Positions 1 through 8,060 of a stretch of 64,000 nucleotides of DNA are shown here, piece by piece; within the stretch, counting starts at the first letter, position 1; each line of letters opens with the position of its first letter. This DNA is from Oceanicaulis sp. (GTDB lineage Bacteria; Pseudomonadota; Alphaproteobacteria; Caulobacterales; Maricaulaceae): assembly GCA_040112665.1 (NCBI GenBank), contig CP157796.1, positions 2,753,501 to 2,817,500 on the forward strand, in the 5' to 3' direction. The notes beneath the pieces were generated by a model that was not told the origin of the DNA, did not search any database, and saw only the letters and a list, made by a program, of their open reading frames with translations. Made by a program: the position numbers and the translations under genes.

Positions 1-1120
1 GAAGGAAAAGAAGCGGGATCTTCCGCTGGCAGCACAGCTCGATGAAGTGCGCGCCCTTGAGCGCGCTTTCCGAGAACAGCACGCCGTTATTTGCGATGAT
101 CCCCACCGGCATGCCGTGAAGCCGCGCGAAGCCGGTGACCAGCGTCTCGCCGTAGAGCTTCTTGAACTCGTCGAACTCCGAGCCGTCGACCAAGCGCGCG
201 ATCACCTCGCGCACGTCATAGGGCTGGCGCACGTCGCTGGGGATCACCCCGCCCAGGGTGGCCGGGTCGATCGCCGGCTCGCGCGGGTCTTCCAGGAAGA
301 CCTGCTTCGGCTTGACGGTGTTCAGCCCCGCCACGATGTGGCGCGCGCGCTGCAGCGCGTGATCGTCGTCGGCGGCGTAGTGGTCCACCACGCCGGAGGT
401 GCGCGCATGCACGTCCGCCCCGCCGAGGTCTTCGGCCGAGATCACCTCGCCGGTCGCCGCCTTCACCAGAGGCGGGCCGCCCAGGAAGATCGTGCCCTGG
501 TTCCGGACGATGATGCTTTCATCGCTCATCGCCGGGACATAGGCGCCGCCCGCGGTGCAGCTGCCCATCACGACGGCGATTTGCGGAACGCCCTGAGCGG
601 AGAGATTGGCCTGGTTGAAGAAGATGCGGCCGAAATGATCGCGATCGGGGAAGACCTCGGCCTGGTGAGGCAGGTTCGCGCCGCCGGAATCGACCAGATA
701 GATGCACGGCAGCCGGTTTTCCTGCGCGATCTCCTGGGCGCGGAGATGCTTTTTCACCGTCATCGGATAATAGGTGCCGCCCTTCACCGTGGCGTCGTTG
801 CACACGATGACGCATTCGCGGCCCGACACCCGGCCGATGCCGGTGATCATGCCCGCCCCGTGAACGTCGCCCTCGTACATGCCGTGCGCTGCCAGCGCGG
901 ACAGCTCCAGAAACGGCGAGCCGGGATCGAGCAGGCGCTGCACCCGGTCACGGGAGAGCAGCTTGCCGCGCTTGAGGTGTTTTTCCCGCGCCCGTTCGTT
1001 TCCGCCCAAAGCGGCCTCGGCGGTCTTCCCGCGCAGCTCGGCGACCAGCGCCTCCATGGCTTCGGCGTTGGCCTTGAAGCTGTCGGAGGCCGGATCAAGC
1101 TGGGTGGCGAGGCGGGTCAT
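1..1120 (-). CDS. mccB: Methylcrotonoyl-CoA carboxylase, carboxyltransferase subunit (3' part beyond window)
   Basis: This is the beta subunit of the biotin-dependent carboxylase that converts 3-methylcrotonyl-CoA to 3-methylglutaconyl-CoA in leucine degradation; it works with a biotin-carrying alpha subunit in the cytoplasm. About 373 residues are visible, starting [10 protein letters not shown], of a family near 535. Signature stretches are [19 protein letters not shown] and the oxyanion/CoA-binding run [17 protein letters not shown]. The gene runs off the left edge, so its C-terminal third and any downstream mccA and hydratase genes are not visible. The nearby ivd gene (8061-9233) acts in the same pathway, which supports MccB over a propionyl-CoA or geranyl-CoA carboxylase subunit. 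The start is the first ATG after a divergent gap of about 130 bp. Confidence 0.93.
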   Translation of the reverse strand, partial: MTRLATQLDPASDSFKANAEAMEALVAELRGKTAEAALGGNERAREKHLKRGKLLSRDRVQRLLDPGSPFLELSALAAHGMYEGDVHGAGMITGIGRVSGRECVIVCNDATVKGGTYYPMTVKKHLRAQEIAQENRLPCIYLVDSGGANLPHQAEVFPDRDHFGRIFFNQANLSAQGVPQIAVVMGSCTAGGAYVPAMSDESIIVRNQGTIFLGGPPLVKAATGEVISAEDLGGADVHARTSGVVDHYAADDDHALQRARHIVAGLNTVKPKQVFLEDPREPAIDPATLGGVIPSDVRQPYDVREVIARLVDGSEFDEFKKLYGETLVTGFARLHGMPVGIIANNGVLFSESALKGAHFIELCCQRKIPLLFL

Positions 1121-1252
1121 GGGCGGGCCTTTGCGAAAATCTTGTATGGCGCGGGGATTAGCCCGCTCCGCGGATTTTCTCAACGCCCGGTGCGGAACAC
1201 TGCGTCCGGGCGCCGGGTTCGCATCGAAAGCACGCCGCCGACCGGAGCCGTC

Positions 1253-1864
1253 ATGCCCCCTTCCCGCCTCGCCCGCCCGGCCTTCGTCCCGCTCGCCTGC
1301 GCCGCCGTCCTGACCGCCGCCTGCACTGACGCGAACGGCGGAACCCGGCCTGCACAGGAGGACGCACGAGCGACCCGATCGGAAGCGACGGCGTCTGATA
1401 CGCAAGGAGGCTGCACCGCCTCCGTCTCCCGCGCGATAGAGTTTTCCGGCGCTGAAACGCCGGACACCATCCGCGCTTCCGTGGACTACGAGACCTGCCC
1501 TGAAGCGGCGGTCACGGTGACTGTCCGCGATCCCCGGGGCGGCCTTCTTTTCACCGACGCTTTCAAACTCGAGGCGCTCAAGCTGGCGCAGGACTGGGAC
1601 GGCGCGCAGCCGCTGCTCGACCAGTTCATCGAGAACGTGTCACTGCGCGACGCCGATGCGCTGGAGCCCTTCGCCGAGGCGACGGCCGGGGCGCCGGAAA
1701 ACCCGATCCCCATCCGCCCGGTCGCCACCGAAGCGATCTACGAACGCGCGCGATCGGCGGGCGGGACCGTGCTCTGCTTTCCGGTCCACTACGAGACCCG
1801 GTCGTGCATCTGGCATGACCGCGAGCGCGGCGGCACGTTCCATCTGTACTATTCCGGACCCTAG
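1253..1864 (+). CDS. Hypothetical lipoprotein
   Basis: The protein has 203 residues and no family I recognise. Its N-terminus, [18 protein letters not shown] followed by a hydrophobic stretch ending in AAC, looks like a type II signal peptide with Cys about residue 24, so the mature protein is probably a lipid-anchored envelope protein. The remainder is rich in acidic residues and Ala and contains several cysteines (around QGGCTAS, YETCPEA, TVLCFPV, RSCIWHD) that could form disulfides in the periplasm. The open frame continues upstream as far as position 47, but that part is antisense to mccB; the ATG at 1253 with a signal peptide directly behind it is the sensible start. No functional context is evident from the neighbours. 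Confidence 0.6.
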   Translation: MPPSRLARPAFVPLACAAVLTAACTDANGGTRPAQEDARATRSEATASDTQGGCTASVSRAIEFSGAETPDTIRASVDYETCPEAAVTVTVRDPRGGLLFTDAFKLEALKLAQDWDGAQPLLDQFIENVSLRDADALEPFAEATAGAPENPIPIRPVATEAIYERARSAGGTVLCFPVHYETRSCIWHDRERGGTFHLYYSGP

Positions 1865-1938
1865 GCCGCAGCCTGGACCCCTTGAAGCGCAGCGCGCCCG
1901 CGTGGATGCTCGGCGAAAGCCGCCGCAGCGAGTCTCCC

Positions 1939-2778
1939 ATGCCCGACCATCAAAGCTTCGCGCTCGACGCCTCAGGCCCGATCGCGCGCCTGACCCTCAA
2001 CCGCCCCGACAAGCGCAACACCATGACCCCGGCCTTCTGGCGCGAGCTGCCCGAGGCGGTCATGGCGCTGTCGGACGCGGGGCAGACCCGGGTGCTGATT
2101 CTCGATGCGGAAGGCCCGGTCTTCTCCGCCGGCATGGACATCTCGGTGTTCACCGACCCGGCCGCACTGAAGACCGACAGCGCCAGCGCGCGCGAGGCCT
2201 TCATGACGGCGGCGACCGCCCTTCAGGACGCCTTCACCGCGTTCGAGCGCGCCCGCTTTCCGGTGATCGCGGCGGTGCAGGGTCCGTGCGTGGGCGGGGC
2301 GGTGGACATGATCACCGCCTGCGACATGCGCTTCGGGACGAAAGACGCCTGGCTGAGGATCGAGGAGACCAATATCGGCATGTTCGCCGACGTGGGCACA
2401 CTGCAGCGCCTGCCCGGGCTGATCCCCGAGGGCGTCGCGCGCGAACTGGCCTACACCGGCGAGACGCTCGGCGCCGATCGCGCCGAAAAGCTCGGGCTTT
2501 ACAACGCGGTGCTCGATGATGCCGAGGCGCTGCGCGAGCATGTCGACGCGGTCGCCGAGAAGATCGCGAGCAAGGCGCCGCTGACGATCTCGGGCACCAA
2601 GCGCTCTTTCCTCTACGCCCGCGACCACTCGCTCGCCGACAGTCTCGAACACGCCATGACGCTTCAGGCTTCGTTATGGAGTCCCGACGACATCATGGAG
2701 GCGATGGCCGCCCGGAGCGAAAAGCGGCAAGGCGCGTTCAAACCGCTCTCGCCGGTCAATCGCATGGGTCGGGAATGA
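1939..2778 (+). CDS. Delta(3,5)-delta(2,4)-dienoyl-CoA isomerase-like crotonase
   Basis: This is a crotonase-fold protein of 279 residues. The region CDMRF to FADVGTLQRLP closely follows the eukaryotic ECH1 dienoyl-CoA isomerase pattern, and the three catalytic acids of that enzyme have counterparts here: Asp123 (AVDM), Glu143 (EETN) and Asp151 (ADVG). The C-terminal YARDHSLADSL also matches ECH1. The expected job is isomerising 3,5-dienoyl-CoA to 2,4-dienoyl-CoA during beta-oxidation of odd-position unsaturated fatty acids. An upstream TTG at 1882 would add 19 unlikely residues; ATG 1939 begins the conserved domain. The stop overlaps the next gene's ATG by 4 nt, suggesting coupling. A generic enoyl-CoA hydratase is the alternative. 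Confidence 0.85.
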   Translation: MPDHQSFALDASGPIARLTLNRPDKRNTMTPAFWRELPEAVMALSDAGQTRVLILDAEGPVFSAGMDISVFTDPAALKTDSASAREAFMTAATALQDAFTAFERARFPVIAAVQGPCVGGAVDMITACDMRFGTKDAWLRIEETNIGMFADVGTLQRLPGLIPEGVARELAYTGETLGADRAEKLGLYNAVLDDAEALREHVDAVAEKIASKAPLTISGTKRSFLYARDHSLADSLEHAMTLQASLWSPDDIMEAMAARSEKRQGAFKPLSPVNRMGRE

Positions 2779-3128
2779 TCGACGGCGCCTGTCATTGCGG
2801 AGCCTTGCGTTGGCGCACGCCGGCGCCTCCAGCCTGGCTGACCGCCTGCACTTGCAGCTATTGCCGCAAGGCCGGCGCTCTGTGGGGTGAAGCGGACCCG
2901 TCGGAGACCCGATTGGAATGGGACGCCGAACCGCATCGCTACGTGCACGGCGACCGCACGCTGGAGTTCGTCTCCTGCCCGCGGTGCGCGATGCTGGGAT
3001 GGTGGCGCAGCCTTCCAGGGGGCCCTGATCGAATGAAACTGAACTACCGTCTCGCCGATCCTGCACTCGTTGCGACCTTGCGGGTACGGACCTTCGACGG
3101 GGCGGACAGCTGGGACTTCCTCGACTGA
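2775..3128 (+). CDS. GFA/CENP-V-type zinc-binding protein
   Basis: This small 117-residue protein has the cysteine pattern of the glutathione-dependent formaldehyde-activating (GFA) fold: CHCGALRW near residue 6, then CTCSYCRKAGALWG, then SCPRCAMLGWW. In the family these bind two zinc ions. Most GFA-fold proteins have no proven enzymatic role and formaldehyde activation itself is disputed, so I name only the fold. It overlaps the isomerase upstream (ATGA) and ends just before the patatin gene at 3130, so the three are probably one transcript. The conserved Cys content and length are normal for short members. Confidence 0.85.
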   Translation: MIDGACHCGALRWRTPAPPAWLTACTCSYCRKAGALWGEADPSETRLEWDAEPHRYVHGDRTLEFVSCPRCAMLGWWRSLPGGPDRMKLNYRLADPALVATLRVRTFDGADSWDFLD

Positions 3129-3129
3129 G

Positions 3130-4875
3130 ATGATCGACCTCAATCTCGGCTTCCTTCCCTTCCTCAACCGCGTTGAAAAAGCGGCGCTGAAGGCCGTCGA
3201 GAGCGAGGTGGAATGGTTCTGCCTGCCCGCCGGCGCGACCCTGTTCAGCGAGGGCGAGCCCGCCGACGCCTTCTATCTCGTCCGCTCCGGCGCGCTGGCC
3301 GCGTTCAGGACCGGCGCCGACGGCAGGCCTGAACTCGTCGGCCATATCCGCACCGGCGAACCGATCGGCGAGATGGCTCTGGTCGAGGAGCGCGCCCATT
3401 CCGCCAGCGTCTATGCGCTACGCGACTGCGAGCTCGTCCGGCTGCCCAAGCACGCCTTCCAGCGGCTAACACGCAAGCACGCATCCTTGATGCAAGAGCT
3501 TGCACGCATGATGCTTTTCCGGTTGCGGGGCGGCTCCCTGAACGCGCGCGCCGAGCCGAAGGTCTTCGCACTCGTCTCCACCTCGCCGACCATCGATCTC
3601 GATTTCCGCGCGGTGGAGCTGAAAGCCGCGCTCAAGGCGCTCGGGGTGAGCGCCGCGGTGCTGGGCTACGAGGTGCAGGACGAGACCAGCCGCAAGCTCG
3701 ACGCCATCGAAGCCGAGCACGACATCGTCATCCTCACAGCGCGCCTCGCCGATGCGGACTGGGCGCGCCGGGCGATGGGCCGGGCGGACCGGATCTGGCT
3801 GATGGCGCGCGCCGACGCGCGTCCCTCCGTGCCGCTCATGCCCGACGATCCCTCCCCGGCGGCGCGGCTGAAGCTGATCGACGTGGTGATGGTTCATCAT
3901 GGCGGCGACCGGCGCGCGGCCGGCCCGCAGGACTGGGTCGACGCCGCAGACGCCGCGCGCTGCTTTCACTGGCGGCAAGGCCGGCCCGAGGACGTGCGCC
4001 ATCTCGCCCGCGCGATGAGCGGCCGGTCGGTCGGGCTGGTGCTGTCAGGCGGCGGCTCTCGCGCCTACGCCCATATCGGCGCGGTCCGCGCCTTCCGCGA
4101 GGCCGGCGTCGAGTTCGACTTCTTCTGCGGTGTCTCCATGGGCGGCATCATCGCCGCAGGCGCGGCGCTGGGCTGGAGCGACGACGAGCTCGAGACCCGC
4201 GTGCGTGAAGCCTTCGTGGACAGCAATCCGCTTTCGGACTGGTCGCTGCCCGTGGTCAGCCTGATGCGCGGCAAGCGCGTCGACAAGCGCCTGAAGGAAC
4301 ATTTCGGAGAGGTCGAGATCAACGCTCTGGCCCGGCCCTTTTTCTGCGTTTCCTCGAACCTGTCTGAAGGCAGCGTCCGGGTTCATCGCTCGGGCCTGCT
4401 GCGCGAAGCGCTGCGCGCCTCGATCGCCATTCCGGGCCTGTTGCCGCCGGTCGTCGACGGCGGCGATCTGCTGGTCGACGGGGCGGTGTTCAACAACTTC
4501 CCCGTCAAGGAACTCAAGGCCTTCCACCGCGGCGTCAATCTGGGCTGCGACGTCACCCGGACCAACGCGATCAACGCGGAAGATTTCGTCGATCCGCCGG
4601 GGTTTTTCGGCTGGGCCTTCAAGCACGGTCTCAGCGATCCCCCGCCCATCGCCTCGCTTCTGATGCGCGCGGCGACCGTCGGCGCGATGGAGCATCATGC
4701 GAGCTTCCGCGAGGCGGCCGACCTTCTCGTCCTGCCCGATCTCGACCTCGACCTGAGGGAATGGCGGCGCTTCGACGACGCGGTCACAGCCGGCTACGAA
4801 GCCGCCGTGCGCATGCTGCAGGACCCGCCCTCAGGCGTCGCCGAGCGGCTGGCCGCAGCGAAGGTGCAGGGCTGA
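3130..4875 (+). CDS. Patatin-like phospholipase with N-terminal cyclic-nucleotide-binding domain (NTE family)
   Basis: The protein has 581 residues. Residues about 8-130 form a cNMP-binding (CAP_ED) domain, including GEPIGEMALVEERAHSASV, the phosphate-binding cassette region. Residues about 300-500 form the patatin domain: the oxyanion motif SGGGSRAY, the nucleophile elbow GVSMGG with Ser336, and the DGA motif with Asp450, which make up the Ser-Asp dyad. The architecture resembles neuropathy target esterase and bacterial RssA-like proteins; the expected activity is phospholipase or lysophospholipase. No signal peptide or clear membrane helix is visible. Start ATG 3130 follows the GFA stop by one base and begins the cNMP domain; the upstream in-frame codon at 3070 lies inside the previous gene. 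The nucleotide ligand is not known. Confidence 0.9.
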   Translation: MIDLNLGFLPFLNRVEKAALKAVESEVEWFCLPAGATLFSEGEPADAFYLVRSGALAAFRTGADGRPELVGHIRTGEPIGEMALVEERAHSASVYALRDCELVRLPKHAFQRLTRKHASLMQELARMMLFRLRGGSLNARAEPKVFALVSTSPTIDLDFRAVELKAALKALGVSAAVLGYEVQDETSRKLDAIEAEHDIVILTARLADADWARRAMGRADRIWLMARADARPSVPLMPDDPSPAARLKLIDVVMVHHGGDRRAAGPQDWVDAADAARCFHWRQGRPEDVRHLARAMSGRSVGLVLSGGGSRAYAHIGAVRAFREAGVEFDFFCGVSMGGIIAAGAALGWSDDELETRVREAFVDSNPLSDWSLPVVSLMRGKRVDKRLKEHFGEVEINALARPFFCVSSNLSEGSVRVHRSGLLREALRASIAIPGLLPPVVDGGDLLVDGAVFNNFPVKELKAFHRGVNLGCDVTRTNAINAEDFVDPPGFFGWAFKHGLSDPPPIASLLMRAATVGAMEHHASFREAADLLVLPDLDLDLREWRRFDDAVTAGYEAAVRMLQDPPSGVAERLAAAKVQG

Positions 4876-4928
4876 GCCAGAAAAGGTCCGACACCAGAAG
4901 CTTCTGAAGCGCTTGCGCCGCCCCCATC

Positions 4929-4943
4929 TTAATCTAAGGTTAA
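4929..4943 (+). promoter_or_regulatory. Perfect CtrA-type box TTAA-N7-TTAA
   Basis: The sequence TTAA, seven bases (TCTAAGG), TTAA matches the full binding site of the cell-cycle regulator CtrA known from Caulobacter and relatives. It lies 28 bp before the GTG start of the orphan membrane gene at 4972. It is the only perfect full site I found in an intergenic region of this window. CtrA dependence is inferred. Confidence 0.6.
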
Positions 4944-4971
4944 TTTCGCGACGTTCGAAGGGGAGGGCGAC

Positions 4972-6174
4972 GTGGCGAAGAATGAGGGACGGGTCGATCC
5001 ATCAAACAAGATCAACTTCGAGGTCTTGTGGGTGTTTCTCATTTCAGTACTCATCCTGTCGGCGGCCGGCTTTGCAAGTCCTTTGCTCGCAATGATAGGC
5101 TTGGCCGACGGCGAAGTAATACAAATATTTGAAACTATTACCTTTTTCACAGGGTTTTTTCTGACAGCCATTTGGGCTTGGGTGCGCCACCTTGAGCGCA
5201 GCGCAATGGAAGAAGAAGAGGAGGAGACACCGAAAGGCGAGTCAAGAAACAGGTCAATGCATGACCTGAAGAATCTCAACGCCGCTTTGACATTCAGTGT
5301 CTATTTCATAGGCCTTGTTTTCTTTGCATCCTCTGGCATTCATTTCTTCGATATATATCAGGTTGACTTTTTCGCCAGCGGCTCTTCGCAAGATTGCGAC
5401 CCCACATTCGGTCAGGTCGACCGTTTGATGTTAATGCTCACAGGCGTTCTGACAGCGCGCGCAGGTACACCGATCGTCAGCATCGCCAGTAATTACGCAA
5501 TTACACAAGCCGACGGCGCAACAAAAGTAGCAGGCAAAATCAACGACTTGAAAGGCGCGGTCGAACAACTTTCGGACCCACGTGTACAGCGGCTGCGCCG
5601 GGAAGCTTGGTCAGTCATCGACGCATCCGAACTGAGGTCGATGTTGCGTCCATTGGACGAAGTTTACGATCTTATCGACTGCACGACATCGCAGCCTACC
5701 AGCCCGAGCCCAGGCGGCGACGCGGCCAGACCTACATGTCCAAAACTCGTGATCTTGTCGCGACCGGAGCACCTTTCGGACTTTGCGCGTCAGATAGCAG
5801 ACTGCGAGCCCCTTCGTACCGCCGACGAAGCCATTGTGATCGATTCCAAGGAAACTGCACGCCAGCGAGCACCTCTATGGTTCGACGCGCGCAACCATGA
5901 CGTCCGGACTCCCGAAAAAGCGAAAGAACTGGCTAACCTGTTGTTCGAGGGCCCTCGGTCTGACGCCCAATCGGGGTTCTGGAACCTCGCCGAGCCGCAT
6001 CATGAGGTCATGAGCGCTCTGGCTCGCATTCGAGGAGCCTCGAATAGGTCGCCGTACGCCCTGGTAGTCGTTCGCCACACATCTGAGCGACCGGAGTTCA
6101 CCGCGATAAGCGCCGCAGACGCCCTTTTTCATTTGGCGAGCAACCATGGCGACCGCAGTCAGGGCACATGCTAG
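4972..6174 (+). CDS. Orphan membrane protein of unknown function, atypical composition
   Basis: The 400-residue protein matches no family I know. Hydrophobic stretches at about residues 17-42, 48-70 and 104-126, and weakly 150-175, suggest three or four membrane helices. An acidic run (EEEEEE, about 80-86) follows the second helix. The C-terminal 200 residues are soluble, with patches such as CPKLVILSRPEHL and SPYALVVVRHT that read like alpha/beta strands. The start is GTG, preceded by a strong ribosome site GGGGAGGG. Base and codon use is visibly less GC-rich than all neighbours (ATA, TTA, AAT and similar codons are common), which suggests transfer or a fast-evolving lineage-specific gene. 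A CtrA box sits directly upstream. The flanking genes are unrelated to it and to each other. Confidence 0.8.
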   Translation: MAKNEGRVDPSNKINFEVLWVFLISVLILSAAGFASPLLAMIGLADGEVIQIFETITFFTGFFLTAIWAWVRHLERSAMEEEEEETPKGESRNRSMHDLKNLNAALTFSVYFIGLVFFASSGIHFFDIYQVDFFASGSSQDCDPTFGQVDRLMLMLTGVLTARAGTPIVSIASNYAITQADGATKVAGKINDLKGAVEQLSDPRVQRLRREAWSVIDASELRSMLRPLDEVYDLIDCTTSQPTSPSPGGDAARPTCPKLVILSRPEHLSDFARQIADCEPLRTADEAIVIDSKETARQRAPLWFDARNHDVRTPEKAKELANLLFEGPRSDAQSGFWNLAEPHHEVMSALARIRGASNRSPYALVVVRHTSERPEFTAISAADALFHLASNHGDRSQGTC

Positions 6175-6221
6175 GCGACGACTTATTCGCCTCTATGCGC
6201 CGCACCTCTCGTGCCTGACCC

Positions 6222-6944
6222 TCACCAGTCCGGGTGCGGATGGTAGGTCTGCTGGCCTTTCAGCGTCTCCTCGTCGACGTTTCCGAAGCCGGGAAGCCCG
6301 CCAGCGTCCTTCAGCATGCGCGCGGTGTGCAGCAGGTTCCAGCTCATATAGATCGCGTTTTTCTGGGTGAAGGCGTGCTCGGGCCCGCCGCTGCCCTCGT
6401 CGGCGTAGCTGGGGCCGGGACCGATATCGCCCAGCCAGCCGGTCTCGCACTGGGGCGGGACCATGAAGCCCATATGGCTCAGCGCGTGCAGCACGGTCAT
6501 GCACACATGCTTCACGCCGTCCTCGTTGCCGGTGACGACACAGCCGCCGGTCTTGCCGTAAAAGCCGTACTGGCCCTTCTCGTTGGTCTCGCCGAAATGA
6601 GCATAGAGCCGTTCGAGGAGCTTGCGGCACTCGCTGCTCTCCTCGCCGATCCAGATCGGGGTGCCGATGACCACGATGTCGGCGGCTTTCACCCGCTCGT
6701 AAATTTTCGGCCAGTCGTCGCGGTCCCAGCCCGCCTCTGTCATGTCGGGCTGCACGCCCGGCGCCACCTCATGATCGACCAGGCGCACCGTCTCCACCCC
6801 GGCGCCGGCCGCGCGCATGATCTGGCGGCACACCTCCATCAGGGCGTCGGTGTTGGACTGGGCCGGGCTGCGCTTGAGCGTGCAGTTGAAGAAGATCGCG
6901 TTGAGATCGTCATAGCGGGCGGGCGGGGACTGCTTGTCGGCCAT
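6222..6944 (-). CDS. NADPH-dependent FMN reductase / flavodoxin-fold oxidoreductase
   Basis: This 240-residue protein has the flavodoxin-like FMN reductase fold: an early strand with a phosphate loop around NCTLKRSPAQSNTDAL, then GTPIWIGEESSECRKLLERL, typical of NAD(P)H-dependent flavin or quinone reductases, then KTGGCVVTGNEDG. It probably reduces a quinone, flavin or similar substrate in the cytoplasm; the specific substrate cannot be read. ATG 6944 follows a good ribosome site, AAAAGGAG. The longer open frame upstream to 7376 is antisense shadow of the reductase gene. It lies 62 bp behind the aldo/keto reductase on the same strand and may be cotranscribed with it. Confidence 0.88.
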   Translation of the reverse strand: MADKQSPPARYDDLNAIFFNCTLKRSPAQSNTDALMEVCRQIMRAAGAGVETVRLVDHEVAPGVQPDMTEAGWDRDDWPKIYERVKAADIVVIGTPIWIGEESSECRKLLERLYAHFGETNEKGQYGFYGKTGGCVVTGNEDGVKHVCMTVLHALSHMGFMVPPQCETGWLGDIGPGPSYADEGSGGPEHAFTQKNAIYMSWNLLHTARMLKDAGGLPGFGNVDEETLKGQQTYHPHPDW

Positions 6945-7006
6945 GGAGCGCTCCTTTTCGGGTTCGCCCGGCCTAACGCAGCCCGCCGCCGCCCGTTTCC
7001 TGTCTC

Positions 7007-7852
7007 TCAGGCCGCCACGTCCCAGGCGGGCGCCCATTCGGGATCGACCAGGCGGTGATTTTCCTTCTTGAGCGCGGAGATGCGGCGCGTCTCCTCGTCG
7101 GAGAGCTCGAAATCGAAAATCTCGATATTGCTCTGAAGGTGCTCGTTCGAGCTCGAACGCGGGATGGCGCAGACGCCGTCCTGCTCGATCAGCCATCTCA
7201 GCGCGATCTGGGCGGCGGACTTGCCGTGCGCCTCGCCGATCTCCTTCAGAACGTCGTGCTCGAACACCTCGCCCTGGGCGATCGGGGAGTACGCCGTCAG
7301 CGCCATGCCGTAGCCGCGCACCGCGTCCAGAACCGGCTGCTGGTCGAGGAAGGGGTGATATTCGACCTGATTGCACACGATCGGCGCGGTGGAGGTCGCG
7401 ACCGCCTCGCCCAGCCAGGTCGTGGTGAAGTTCGACACGCCGATATGCCTGGTCAGCCCGCCTTCGCGCGCGGCGTTCATCGCCCCGATCGTCTCGGCCA
7501 GCGGCACGTCCTCGTTGGGCCAGTGAAGGAGCACCAGATCGACCGCGTCCACGCGCAGCTTTGACAGGCTCTCCTTCAGGCTCGTCTCCAGATCGCCCGG
7601 CGCGAACCGCTCGCGCCAGATCTTGGTGGTCAGGAAGATCTCCTCGCGCGAGACCCCGCTCTCCTCGATGGCCCGGCCGACTTCGTCCTCGTTTTCATAG
7701 GCCTGGGCGGTGTCGATATGCCGGTAACCGGCCTCGAGCGCGGCTTTGACGCCGTCATAGGCGTCCCCGTCCTTCAGCTTCCAGGTGCCGAAGCCGATCT
7801 TCGGGATGGCCGCGCCGTGCGCGTCGACGGTGGTGGTGGGCGACAGGGTCAT
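7007..7852 (-). CDS. Aldo/keto reductase
   Basis: The protein is 281 residues, the normal size for bacterial AKR5-type enzymes (2,5-diketo-gluconate reductase group). Family marks are FGTWKLKDGD, HIDTAQAYENEDEVG (Asp and Tyr of the active site), LTTKIW (Lys), LLHWPNED (His), and the NADPH site AIPRSSSNEHLQSN near the C-terminus. It would reduce aldehydes or ketones with NADPH in the cytoplasm. A perfect 18-bp palindrome of LacI-operator type (7874-7891) lies 21 bp before the start codon, so repression by a LacI-family regulator is plausible, although no such regulator is in the window. The flavin reductase gene follows on the same strand. Confidence 0.9.
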   Translation of the reverse strand: MTLSPTTTVDAHGAAIPKIGFGTWKLKDGDAYDGVKAALEAGYRHIDTAQAYENEDEVGRAIEESGVSREEIFLTTKIWRERFAPGDLETSLKESLSKLRVDAVDLVLLHWPNEDVPLAETIGAMNAAREGGLTRHIGVSNFTTTWLGEAVATSTAPIVCNQVEYHPFLDQQPVLDAVRGYGMALTAYSPIAQGEVFEHDVLKEIGEAHGKSAAQIALRWLIEQDGVCAIPRSSSNEHLQSNIEIFDFELSDEETRRISALKKENHRLVDPEWAPAWDVAA

Positions 7853-7873
7853 GGAAATGCTCGCGTGCTGCGT

Positions 7874-7891
7874 CTCTGAAACGTTTCAGAG
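7874..7891. promoter_or_regulatory. 18-bp perfect palindrome, LacI-family-type operator
   Basis: CTCTGAAACGTTTCAGAG is identical to its reverse complement and has the central CG and TGAAA/TTTCA half-sites common in LacI/GalR-family operators. It sits just upstream of the aldo/keto reductase start (7852), in a position able to block transcription or initiation. Confidence 0.55.
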
Positions 7892-7958
7892 GCAACGCAC
7901 GCGGTGCGGCGGCGGGTTCCGGCCCCGACCGCCGGTCGCGGAAAACCGCTCGTCGCCC

Positions 7959-8060
7959 AAGGTTGCTTATCCGGGGCCTGGGCCGGCTTCAGGCGCTCGA
8001 TCCTGAGAGAGGTCCCGGCCCTCCCCCCGGATCAGGTCCGGGGTTCGGCCGGGAGTTCAG
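7959..8060. repeat. Interspersed GC-rich inverted-repeat element, copy 1
   Basis: The right part, 8010-8060 (AGGTCCCGG ... CGGCCGGGAGTTCA), aligns base for base over about 51 nt, with only scattered differences, to 38590-38640. The left part around 7972-7986 (GGTTGCTTATCCGGGGCC) resembles the other arm of that copy. It fills the gap between ivd and the aldo/keto reductase and abuts the ivd stop codon, so it may act in transcript termination or 3'-end protection. Confidence 0.6.

Noticed and set aside
47..1252. Long plus-strand open frame at the left edge
   Set aside because: It is antisense to mccB with no family match; only the part from 1253 on reads as a signal-peptide protein.
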